Shown here in pieces: positions 22,757-30,313 of a DNA stretch of 64,000 nt. Source of the DNA: Arthrobacter bambusae (lineage in GTDB: Bacteria > Actinomycetota > Actinomycetes > Actinomycetales > Micrococcaceae); NCBI RefSeq assembly GCF_030812595.1, contig NZ_JAUSSZ010000002.1:346264-410263 (forward strand), read 5' to 3'. The notes under the pieces were generated by a model, which was not told the DNA's origin, did not search any database, and worked only from the letters and a program-made list of their open reading frames with translations. The position numbers and the translations under genes were made by a program. The number at the start of each line of letters is the position of its first letter. The first letter of the stretch is position 1.

Positions 22757-25369
22757 ATGAGCGCATCAGAGAAAGTTGGATCGCGAGTGTTCGATCAGGA
22801 AGTTCGGCGAACGCTCGACTACGTTGCCCGCGGAATGATGGTTCGAATTGTCGGGGCGCCGGGCAGCGGCCGCACGAGTGTCGCGCAAAAAGCCATCGCC
22901 GATCTCGAAAAGACCGGGGCAACGGTTTACTCCATTTCGGGTCTCCGCTCACATCGCGGAATACCATTTGCTGGAATACACAGCCTTAGCCTTGATATTC
23001 GAATTGGCCAATTGGGAGTCCTGGGTGTGGCCGACACCCTGGCAGGCCGGCTCTCACGGCCGGGGGAACGGGTGCTCGTAATCGATGATCTTGAGTTCGT
23101 CGACGCGGAGACCGTAGCGGTTCTGGATGCTGTCCGGCTTAGGACCAAACGGCCCATGATCTTCACGATGAGCGAGTCATCCATCTACTCGATGGGGCAA
23201 GCTGCGGTGCTCAGCCCGGGGCCCGAAGCCAGGGTCCACCTGAATCCGCTTCGCTACGAGCAGGTGAACGAGCTCATCACCGACATCCTGGGAGCTCCCG
23301 CGGACACAGACACCACTGCCCGGATCCTGACGAAATCGGCAGGGAACCCCCGGCTCGTGGTTCGCATCGCTGAAACTGCTTCCCTCAGTGGCTTGATTGT
23401 CCTCCGCCACGGTCAATGGCACATGACAGGCGAAACCCTGTGGAATGAGCACCTCCATGGCACGGTGGAATCCCTCCTCGAAGGACTTCAACCGGACGAG
23501 CTCACGGGCCTTCAGGCAATGGCAATCGCCGGGACGGCGCCCCTTGATGTGCTGCAACAGGTGGTCCATTCCGACGTCCTCGACAGGCTCGAACAGCGCG
23601 GCCTGATTTCCGTCATGGAGGATCGCCACGACACTGTCAGCGCCGTGATCACCCCGCCTGTCTTGGTCGACTATTTCCGTGGTCAAAGAGTGCTCACAGC
23701 CAGGAAGGTCCTGAAGAGCCGAATCACACGAGCGCTGAGTGGTTTGCCGCAGGAATCCCACATTGACGCCAACTCGGCCGATTCGCTGATGAGGGTTCTG
23801 GCGGCGCTGCGCCTCGAACGGAGCACCGCCGACGCTGCCATGGCCCGCCATTTCCACGAGCAGATCTCCGTTCTGGAGCGACAGCGCTACGAGATGTGGG
23901 ATGCCGACAGATCGGTAGCCAATGCGGTAGCACTTCTGAGCGTCTACTGGGGCTCGCCTGTTGACGCAGCGAGAATCGAGCGCGTGTTTGCCCACACCCC
24001 GACCTCGAATGGACAATCGTGCGATCTCCTGTTCCTGGCTTTTACCAAAGCACTTTGGGCGATCCATCAGGGCAAAGGGCTCGATGCTGCAGCCGATGCA
24101 CTCAGGAGCTTCGGGAAGGAACGTCCCGAATGGTCCGCCGAGGCCGAGGCGGCGGAACTTTTCCTTGTGGCGTCCTACGATCGAATGCCGCAGGATCTCG
24201 ACGAGATCTTCGCCCGCCTACCCGATCCTCACCCGCAGGCCGGCGTCATATCCAGCATTCGGGGCATCCTGGAACTCTACCGGTTCAACCCTTCCGGCGC
24301 GCTCAAAGCCATCGACAATTCCGCTGGGTTAAGGGGCATCCCCGGAATCGAACCGTTCATCCGCGGAATGGCCTTGTTCAGCTCGGGCCGCATTGACGAG
24401 TCAATTGTCTTTGCGCTTGAGCAGCGCACAGAGGCCCGCCGCAAGCTGGACCAATTCGGGATGGTGTCCACGAGCTATGCGGCCGCCCAAGGCCTGATCT
24501 ACCGCGGCTATTTCGACGATGCCGAGTACCTCATGGGCAATATCTTTGCATTGGGCCGGCCGGGCTTCCTGGTGGATTCCCTGTACGACGCCATGCTCAG
24601 GCTTGCAGGACTGAGGACGGCGACGTCCGCGATCTTGCCTGCAGCGACCCTTGCCACCCAGGCGCGGCGCGAAGCTGAAGACATCGGCCCGCTCCCCGGC
24701 ACCGCGAGAGGAGTCTACGAGCTCGTCGCCGCGCGGCCGCTCATTCCGGCCGTATTCGACGCGAAAGCCGCCAACCTCATTCAACGGCAGCTCGAACGTG
24801 GCTATGTTCTGGAGGCAATCTATTCCGCATTGTTTTTCACTTGCCTGCTCCCTGGCCGCAAGGTTCTCGAACTCCTTCGGCAGACCTTGAGGGAGTACGC
24901 CCCCACTTCACATGATCAGCTTGTAGCAATTGCTGCAGCGGTAGTAGAGGAAGACCACCAAACGCTAGACGTGCTGCTTGAGCATTACGAGCCTGACGGC
25001 GATTTCTACCAGGTGCGGATGCTGCTCCGCGGTGCCTTCAAGCGCCATGCCTTCGTGGATGACACCGTCGGTGCCGCCGCAATGGACCGGGCCTACTCCA
25101 TGTTCGCGACGCGATTTCCCTCGGCGGACGAACCCGTCGCCTTTAGTTCCGGAAGCTACTCACCCTTGACCGTCCGGGAAATTGAGATCGCAGCCCTGGC
25201 CGGTCATCGCTCCAACCCCGAGATCGCCGAGCACCTGGGCATCAGTATCAGGACCGTGGAAAGCCACATCTCCAACGCGCTGCGCAAGACGGGAAGCCCG
25301 TCCCGCACCGCCCTCTTTGACCTTGTCCGGGATTCGTCCCCGTTCCGCGCGAAGCGACTTTCCGAGTGA
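22757..25369 (+). CDS. LuxR-type large ATP-binding (LAL-like) regulator
   Basis: An 870-residue regulator. The N-terminal P-loop ATPase has Walker A IVGAPGSGRTSVAQKA (about residue 29) and Walker B RVLVIDDLEFVD. A long helical-repeat middle (about 330-780) follows. The C-terminal LuxR helix-turn-helix is SPLTVREIEIAALAGHRSNP, then EIAEHLGISIRTVESHISNA. LAL/MalT-like proteins activate transcription in response to a ligand or partner. ATG 22757 has GGAGA 8 bases upstream. It is the only regulator in the island bounded by the arrays at 22492 and 30163. I infer it may control the bacteriocin operon, although it is convergent with it. Confidence 0.9.
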   Translation: MSASEKVGSRVFDQEVRRTLDYVARGMMVRIVGAPGSGRTSVAQKAIADLEKTGATVYSISGLRSHRGIPFAGIHSLSLDIRIGQLGVLGVADTLAGRLSRPGERVLVIDDLEFVDAETVAVLDAVRLRTKRPMIFTMSESSIYSMGQAAVLSPGPEARVHLNPLRYEQVNELITDILGAPADTDTTARILTKSAGNPRLVVRIAETASLSGLIVLRHGQWHMTGETLWNEHLHGTVESLLEGLQPDELTGLQAMAIAGTAPLDVLQQVVHSDVLDRLEQRGLISVMEDRHDTVSAVITPPVLVDYFRGQRVLTARKVLKSRITRALSGLPQESHIDANSADSLMRVLAALRLERSTADAAMARHFHEQISVLERQRYEMWDADRSVANAVALLSVYWGSPVDAARIERVFAHTPTSNGQSCDLLFLAFTKALWAIHQGKGLDAAADALRSFGKERPEWSAEAEAAELFLVASYDRMPQDLDEIFARLPDPHPQAGVISSIRGILELYRFNPSGALKAIDNSAGLRGIPGIEPFIRGMALFSSGRIDESIVFALEQRTEARRKLDQFGMVSTSYAAAQGLIYRGYFDDAEYLMGNIFALGRPGFLVDSLYDAMLRLAGLRTATSAILPAATLATQARREAEDIGPLPGTARGVYELVAARPLIPAVFDAKAANLIQRQLERGYVLEAIYSALFFTCLLPGRKVLELLRQTLREYAPTSHDQLVAIAAAVVEEDHQTLDVLLEHYEPDGDFYQVRMLLRGAFKRHAFVDDTVGAAAMDRAYSMFATRFPSADEPVAFSSGSYSPLTVREIEIAALAGHRSNPEIAEHLGISIRTVESHISNALRKTGSPSRTALFDLVRDSSPFRAKRLSE

Positions 25370-25374
25370 GCCGG

Positions 25375-25818
25375 CTAGATCACAAACGGGAGCCACTTTG
25401 AGCGCCTCGCATCAAAGATTTCACCGCTGTGCACGCGCCACGTATTGCCAGTTCTCTTCATGGTGAAACGCAGTTTCGACTTGGGCCGTGTCGTCTGCGC
25501 GTAGCGGAACGTCACCTCGCCAGGGATAGCCTTTTCCAGTTTGATGACATCACGGTCCGCATCGTACGTGGGCGGATAACCTATCCCACCCGAATCCATT
25601 CGGCGACGATCGCAACTACCGGGAACCAGATGCTGCGCGAAGATTCCCGCGAGCTCGCGCTGCGCGTCGTCCATTTCCTTGACAACGGCCTTGCGCTTCT
25701 CCAGTAAAGGCGCGATCACCAAATAGTTCCTCATCTCCCAGGCATGCATGGCGTCGACGAAATCGACGAACGCCCTCACCGCCGGGCCATTTGACTCGCT
25801 ACGAGGATCCAAGGACAT
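25375..25818 (-). CDS. NTF2-fold immunity-like protein
   Basis: A 147-residue protein resembling the NTF2-fold immunity proteins of polymorphic toxin systems. It has a helical first half (AVRAFVDFVDAMHAWEMRNY) and a C-terminal sheet (KLRFTMKRTGNTWRVHSGEI). Here it would be an orphan, because no large toxin is nearby. ATG 25818 is used; a TTG directly precedes it. It lies 5 bases from the stop of the convergent LuxR-type gene and 188 bases downstream of the bacteriocin operon. It might serve self-protection, but that is speculation. Confidence 0.55.
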   Translation of the reverse strand: MSLDPRSESNGPAVRAFVDFVDAMHAWEMRNYLVIAPLLEKRKAVVKEMDDAQRELAGIFAQHLVPGSCDRRRMDSGGIGYPPTYDADRDVIKLEKAIPGEVTFRYAQTTRPKSKLRFTMKRTGNTWRVHSGEIFDARRSKWLPFVI

Positions 25819-26006
25819 CAATTTCCCAACCGCCTCTCGGTATTTCGATCGAACTAATAATCAAGGTAGGTGCGGCTGCGGACACTAGGTGTTCGAATTC
25901 ATTAGATTGAGTGGCAGATTTGCGCCGATTAGGTGGTGGCTGGTCCTATTGCCGCCCAACACCTACTCCGGCAGGTCTAGAACCCGTGTAGGTGTGCGGA
26001 TCGGAA

Positions 26007-26672
26007 CTACTCAGCCACTGTCCCCGACGCCGGCTCCGCCTCGGTTCGCTTGAACACGAAGGAATGGCTAATGGTTAGCTGATCCGGAACCGTGTGGGAG
26101 ACAAGAACCACCACTTTGTGCTGTGCCCACTCAGTGAGCTCGCCGATCAAGGCATCGATGCCCTGAACGTCCATGCCGTTGAACGGCTCATCGATGGCGA
26201 CCACAGGGGTATCGGCGACAGTGCACATGAGCAGCCAGAGCTTCCGGATGTTGCCCGTCGACAGCATGGAGACGGGTTGCTCCGCCCAGTCCTCCAAGCC
26301 ATATCTCGCCAGTCGGGCGAGCCCGGCGTCCGGGCCGACCTGACGGCTGCGGGCCGCAAGAGCGAGATGATCGTGAACGGTCATGGATGGGTAGAGCGCC
26401 GGCGCCGTACGGCAAACGCTGCGTACGCGCCGCGCATCAGGCGAGCCGGCGTCGATACCGCAAAGGCGGACGCTTCCGGCCCAAGGCTGGAGGAAGCCGC
26501 TGATGAGCTCCAGGAGCGTCGACTTCCCGCTGCCATTACTGCCAGCCACCCGGTAGAGCCCCGGCTCGTTCATGCTGAGGCTTAACCCGTCCAGGACCGG
26601 GGTGCCCTGGCGGTAGCCGGCGGTTACGGAATCAAGTTCGATTGAAGTCGCAAAAGACGTTGGCGCAGGCAT
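26007..26672 (-). CDS. ABC transporter ATP-binding protein (bacteriocin operon)
   Basis: A 221-residue ABC ATPase: Walker A VAGSNGSGKSTLLELISG, signature loop degenerate as SMLSTGNIRKLWLL, Walker B VVAIDEPFNGMD, and H-loop VLVSHT. It powers the permease encoded just upstream, for export of or immunity to the bacteriocin (family inference). The frame opens to 26759. ATG 26672 is preferred, with GGGAG 7 bases upstream. It overlaps the permease gene by 49 bases, implying tight coupling. Last gene of the operon 30052-26007. Confidence 0.85.
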   Translation of the reverse strand: MPAPTSFATSIELDSVTAGYRQGTPVLDGLSLSMNEPGLYRVAGSNGSGKSTLLELISGFLQPWAGSVRLCGIDAGSPDARRVRSVCRTAPALYPSMTVHDHLALAARSRQVGPDAGLARLARYGLEDWAEQPVSMLSTGNIRKLWLLMCTVADTPVVAIDEPFNGMDVQGIDALIGELTEWAQHKVVVLVSHTVPDQLTISHSFVFKRTEAEPASGTVAE

Positions 26673-28153
26673 ACGGCGGCTCCCAGGGTCAAAAGGATGG
26701 AATAGCCCAACAACAGCACGGTGCTGAACTCGGGGCTGACAACGAGGACGAGCGAACAAGGCGAAATCAGGAGAAGCGTGACAAGGGCATCCATCACATC
26801 GTTGGATTTGGTGCCGTCTGTGGTGGTGGGCGGCCGCGAGAGTGATTCCGCGACGACTCCGGACGCTGCCACGATCATGCCCGCGAAGACAGCACCGGGA
26901 ACCGGAATCTCCAAGGCGAGAAGCGCCCCGAGGAAGACGAATCCACCGATGGCCGCCCCCGCCATAATGTAGATCCCGACGAGCCGGACGATGATCGCAG
27001 TGGCAGGGAAGCCGTTCTCCCAGGCAAAGCGGTAATGGTAGAGCTTTGCTGTGGGCCCGATCCGGTTAAGCATCGGTTCCGTGATTCCCAGGCTCACGAG
27101 GACTGCAATACCGATCAAGGATTTCTGCAGGTCCCCGCCACTGAGGGCCGAATGCAGGGGGAGTACGCCCCTGGCTCCCAGGAGGATCCCAACGATGGTG
27201 ATCCAAGCGAGGACGATGGTGGTGATCACTGAGCCTTGTTTGCTGCTCAGCAGATCCATGACAACGAATAGCCCGAAGCTTGTCCTAGCCCCTTGCTTTC
27301 CGCCCCGCTCTGCGCCCAAAGAAATCTTGCGGTAGCTGAGACGGAGCCACGCGCGGATGCTGAGCAGGATCAATACCCCTGACCCCACGGCCGCCAGCAG
27401 GCACAACACCGGCAAAAAGCGCGCGGGGTCCTCGGCGAAGCCACCAAGTCCAGAAAACCGGGGAACGAGGAAGCCGGTGGCAGCCCCGAGCAACAATCCG
27501 AGGGTGAGGGCCAAGAAGCAGTACAGCCAACGGAGGCCTATCCGTCGTGCAGGCGTCGAAGCGAAATGGAGAACGCAGTAGACGCACGCGCAGGAGGCGA
27601 GGGCCAGGACGGAGACCGAGGCCACCACGATGCTGAGGTAGCTCGAGGTTTCCTCGAAAAGGACCATGAGGAATACCGCGGCCGAATACCAAAGTAGTCC
27701 CGTGCGGCGGAGGGCCGGGATCAGGCCGTACCTCACGACGACCTGCCGGAGGGGAAGTTCCAGCGCCCGGAAGAGGTCCAAGTGCGGAGCCCCGGAGACT
27801 GCCAGCCGTCGGCTTGAAACGACCTCGGTGAGAACCGTTGCGACGGCGGAGTAGAGGATCGCAAGGAATCCGCCATTGAGCACAGCCGTCGTGTCATCGC
27901 GGAGCGGGCCTTCGCGAAGAACAGACAGAGTGGACGCGAACACCATGGTTCCAAGCACCATCAAGGCTATCGATCCGAAGGTCGCAAGGGCCCTGAAGCC
28001 GTCCAGCGTGAGCGGCAAACGCAACGCATTGACGATTTCGAACGCCCGGAAGTCCCGCAGGATCCGGTAATCGGACCGCCGGACCGACGCAGCATGAACA
28101 CCGGCGTTCGACACCTGGCCCGCTACGTCGATGGGAGAGACATTGGTCCTCAT
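26624..28153 (-). CDS. ABC transporter permease, bacteriocin operon
   Basis: A 509-residue integral membrane protein with about 12 hydrophobic segments and no ATPase motif. Cytoplasmic-looking loops include RRIGLRW and SYRKISLGAERGGKQGART. The partner ATPase overlaps its 3' end. No named family is recognised by eye, but the pairing and position fit the permease half of an ABC exporter or immunity transporter. It starts at ATG 28153, 6 bases after the stop of the 135-residue membrane-protein gene. Confidence 0.8.
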   Translation of the reverse strand: MRTNVSPIDVAGQVSNAGVHAASVRRSDYRILRDFRAFEIVNALRLPLTLDGFRALATFGSIALMVLGTMVFASTLSVLREGPLRDDTTAVLNGGFLAILYSAVATVLTEVVSSRRLAVSGAPHLDLFRALELPLRQVVVRYGLIPALRRTGLLWYSAAVFLMVLFEETSSYLSIVVASVSVLALASCACVYCVLHFASTPARRIGLRWLYCFLALTLGLLLGAATGFLVPRFSGLGGFAEDPARFLPVLCLLAAVGSGVLILLSIRAWLRLSYRKISLGAERGGKQGARTSFGLFVVMDLLSSKQGSVITTIVLAWITIVGILLGARGVLPLHSALSGGDLQKSLIGIAVLVSLGITEPMLNRIGPTAKLYHYRFAWENGFPATAIIVRLVGIYIMAGAAIGGFVFLGALLALEIPVPGAVFAGMIVAASGVVAESLSRPPTTTDGTKSNDVMDALVTLLLISPCSLVLVVSPEFSTVLLLGYSILLTLGAAVCLRQRLLRLQSNLIP

Positions 28154-28159
28154 CAGGGC

Positions 28160-28567
28160 TTAGAACTTGCTCCGCGGGCTCTTCTTCTGGACCGAGTCCA
28201 TGAAGGCCACCATGGTGAGGACAGCAAGTCCGAGCGCACCCACGACGGCGACTGCCGACGTCGTTCCCTGGAACGGGACGACTATTACCGGGCTGAGGGC
28301 CGCCGCGTTCGCAAAGCCGGCGACGGCGAAAACGGCCGCCTTGAGCGGTAGCCATTTCTGCGTCGGGATGAAAGCCGCGATCAGGGGTGCAGCCACGCCG
28401 AAGATGAGAAGTATGGCGACCGTCGTGTTCTTCAGGGCGAGCGGATCAATGTTTTTGAGGCCCTCCGGCCCGGGAGAAGCCCAAATGAGGCAAAGGGAAA
28501 TGGCGGAGAATGCAGCGACCATGAGGCCCACGATTCTTAGAAGACGGCGGTAGAGCTGAGTAGTCAT
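28160..28567 (-). CDS. Four-helix membrane protein, bacteriocin operon
   Basis: A 135-residue membrane protein with segments IVGLMVAAFSAISLCLIWAS, TVAILLIFGVAAPLIAAFIP, AAVFAVAGFANAAALSPVIV and AVVGALGLAVLTMVAFMDSV. It has a basic tail (QKKSPRSKF). Its size and charge suit an immunity or maturation membrane protein of a circular bacteriocin cluster. This assignment is by context only. It lies 34 bases after the gene 28602-29210. Confidence 0.7.
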   Translation of the reverse strand: MTTQLYRRLLRIVGLMVAAFSAISLCLIWASPGPEGLKNIDPLALKNTTVAILLIFGVAAPLIAAFIPTQKWLPLKAAVFAVAGFANAAALSPVIVVPFQGTTSAVAVVGALGLAVLTMVAFMDSVQKKSPRSKF

Positions 28568-28601
28568 TGAGATTTCTGTCCGTGGGTGGTGGTTGAGGGG
28601 G

Positions 28602-29210
28602 TCAGCCGATTGCGACTATTGTTGACAGGCCCATTGCGGAAAGCACAACAAGGATCTTCCTGCCTGTGGAAAACTCGCGCCAATGCCGGTAGAAGATCGC
28701 CAGCGCGAGAACGGCCATGGTGGGGAAATAAGCCCAGTACCCGGGCACATCCCGCGGTTGGATGACGCCGAAGACCACGCTGAAGAGATTCACGGGGATC
28801 GTGGCGAGAATGGCGATCACAAAGAAGGCCCCGATATTGAAGCGGCGCGCGAGTACCGATTTTCCCGGGATCACCCGTTTGTCCAAGAACGCCGCGAGAG
28901 AGAAATACAAGGCGATGATCACCGCGTAGACAAGGAAAAACAAAACGGTGCCTACCGTCATGGAGAGACTTAGCAGGCGATCGTCGCCGATTTCTGAGCG
29001 TACGTCCGCCGGAACGTTTGAGCTGAGGTACTTTCTGGTCAGCGGAAGCCGCAGGGCTACCAAAGCCATGAGGAGTATGTAGGCCGCGACCCACAGGGAG
29101 CGCGACGTGGGGACCCATTTCCTGGGCGCGGATGGCTCGGGCCGCAACTTTCCGACCGTCGCGACGCTGATGACGGTCTCGGACTCTCGGCCGTCTTCCG
29201 AGTTGGTCAT
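28602..29210 (-). CDS. Membrane protein, bacteriocin operon
   Basis: A 202-residue protein with a polar N-terminus of about 30 residues, then roughly five membrane segments, including SLWVAAYILLMALVALRLPL, FFLVYAVIIALYFSLAAFLD, IGAFFVIAILATIPVNLFSV and YWAYFPTMAVLALAIFY. No family recognised. It is the third gene of the operon, 10 bases after the SpoIIM-like gene, and AGGAGG precedes ATG 29210. A role in maturation, secretion or immunity is inferred from position. Confidence 0.7.
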   Translation of the reverse strand: MTNSEDGRESETVISVATVGKLRPEPSAPRKWVPTSRSLWVAAYILLMALVALRLPLTRKYLSSNVPADVRSEIGDDRLLSLSMTVGTVLFFLVYAVIIALYFSLAAFLDKRVIPGKSVLARRFNIGAFFVIAILATIPVNLFSVVFGVIQPRDVPGYWAYFPTMAVLALAIFYRHWREFSTGRKILVVLSAMGLSTIVAIG

Positions 29211-29220
29211 GAAATCCTCC

Positions 29221-29781
29221 TTAGGTCTTCAGCTGGATCACGATGGCCTCAATGGCGGCACCGAGGACTATCAGGGCGATCGCAATGAGCAAAGTGCCGA
29301 GGGAACGGGCCATGTCGTCGATGAACGACCTCACTGTTGCGGGCTCGTTCTTCATCAGGAGCCTGCGCGCCAGGCCCGCGGCGGGCTGGAATCCGGCGGT
29401 CGCCGCCATCACGAGGCCGAAGAACTCGAACGGGACATACCAAATCACGTCGGCAACCAGGCCGGCGCCCCCGACCGAATGCACCCCGAGGGACACCGTC
29501 GCCCCGACGTAGAGCGCCAGGATTCCGGCTCCGAGGAGCGTAGTGAGCCCAAGGGTCGCGACCCCTGAATAAAGCACCAGGGCTGCCCCGAGGTTCCGCG
29601 CAAGGATCTGGAGGAAATCTTTGCTGTAAAGGGGACTCCCACCCATCTCCCTCGCATCCCGGATCCAGGACACGTCCACGGCCGAATAGCCGAAGACGGC
29701 TATGGCTGCCATGGCCAGGCCCGTGGTTGGGAGCAACCACCCAGGGATGCTCCCAACCACGCGTGCTGTCTTAGCAAGCAT
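29221..29781 (-). CDS. SpoIIM/DUF95-type membrane protein
   Basis: A 186-residue polytopic protein with the SpoIIM/DUF95 layout: DFLQILARNLGAALVLYSGV, then TLGLTTLLGAGILALYVGAT and WYVPFEFFGLVMAATAGFQP, the place where the family has its Pro-x-x-Glu-x-x-Ala motif. DUF95 proteins are hallmark members of circular bacteriocin clusters, where they are needed for production and secretion. The gene follows the 88-residue precursor gene by 4 bases. This is a main reason for calling the cluster. Confidence 0.82.
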   Translation of the reverse strand: MLAKTARVVGSIPGWLLPTTGLAMAAIAVFGYSAVDVSWIRDAREMGGSPLYSKDFLQILARNLGAALVLYSGVATLGLTTLLGAGILALYVGATVSLGVHSVGGAGLVADVIWYVPFEFFGLVMAATAGFQPAAGLARRLLMKNEPATVRSFIDDMARSLGTLLIAIALIVLGAAIEAIVIQLKT

Positions 29782-29785
29782 CGAT

Positions 29786-30052
29786 TTAGGCGACCGCTTG
29801 CGCCCTGCCGATGCGGAAGAGGATGCCTCGAGCCGTTGCGATCAAAGCACCCGTGATTCCTGCCCCGAAGATCGTGCCGATGACAACGAGAGCCCAGCCA
29901 CCGACCTCGATTGCGTGCATGATCTGGGACGCCGCCGCGGCAGAAATGCCCAGGGACCCCGCGATCCATGAAACGGCCAAGCTCGCGCCGAAGATGCCGG
30001 TCACGGCCAGCGCCGCCGCAGCCGCAGCCTGAAGGCCGGTCCTCTTAGTCAT
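29786..30052 (-). CDS. Circular bacteriocin precursor (uberolysin/circularin type)
   Basis: An 88-residue hydrophobic, Ala/Gly-rich precursor. Residues 30-88 read IAGSLGISAAAASQIMHAIE, then VGGWALVVIGTIFGAGITGA and LIATARGILFRIGRAQAVA. This follows the pattern of mature head-to-tail cyclised bacteriocins (compare the LGIS start of enterocin NKR-5-3B and the KAQAVIW end of uberolysin): four to five amphipathic helices with basic residues only in the last helix. The N-terminal 24-30 residues (MTKRTGLQAAAAAALAVTGI...) would be the removed leader. The cleavage site is not certain, and the usual C-terminal aromatic residue is missing. ATG 30052 is used; an in-frame GTG lies 12 bases upstream. First gene of the operon. 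Confidence 0.8.
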   Translation of the reverse strand: MTKRTGLQAAAAAALAVTGIFGASLAVSWIAGSLGISAAAASQIMHAIEVGGWALVVIGTIFGAGITGALIATARGILFRIGRAQAVA

Positions 30053-30162
30053 TGTTGATTCCACTACAACCCCATTTCCCGAGTAGAACGGCCAACGGAT
30101 TCGCTGGCCTTGAAAAGCGGTGACCCTCCCCGAAGGAAGGTCATCCACGATTCAGATTCTCT

Positions 30163-30270
30163 CGGTGAAATTGGCGTCTACGTGTAAAAAACGGAAAAAT
30201 CCGTGTGCAAAAGGCCGTTTCTCAGTGTAAACAAGCTCGATCTCCGTGTACGTGCTGGCCCGTCTCCGTG
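30163..30270 (-). repeat. Array of CAC(G/T)nAGA units (right, inward) after bacteriocin island
   Basis: On the minus strand, CACGGAGACGGG, CACGGAGATCG, CACTGAGAAACGG, CACGGATTTTTCC and CACGTAGACGCC have CAC ends at 30270, 30248, 30227, 30205 and 30184 (steps 22, 21, 22, 21). A weak CACCGAGAG follows at 30167. It mirrors the array at 22492-22600, so the island 22.6-30.1 kb lies between inward-facing arrays. Confidence 0.75.
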
Positions 30271-30313
30271 TGCGCGGGACGAAAACACTGAGAGCCGTAT
30301 GGGGCTAAGCGAG

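Noticed and set aside
25822..26006. Possible second bacteriocin-like or small immunity peptide downstream of the ABC ATPase
   Set aside because: No open frame with a start, ribosome site and hydrophobic pattern was found in this 185-base gap.
15482..30270. CRISPR-like spaced repeats
   Set aside because: Units are about 10-12 bp cores at 21-22 bp steps with imperfect conservation, only 5-6 per array, and no cas genes; they fit protein-binding arrays better.
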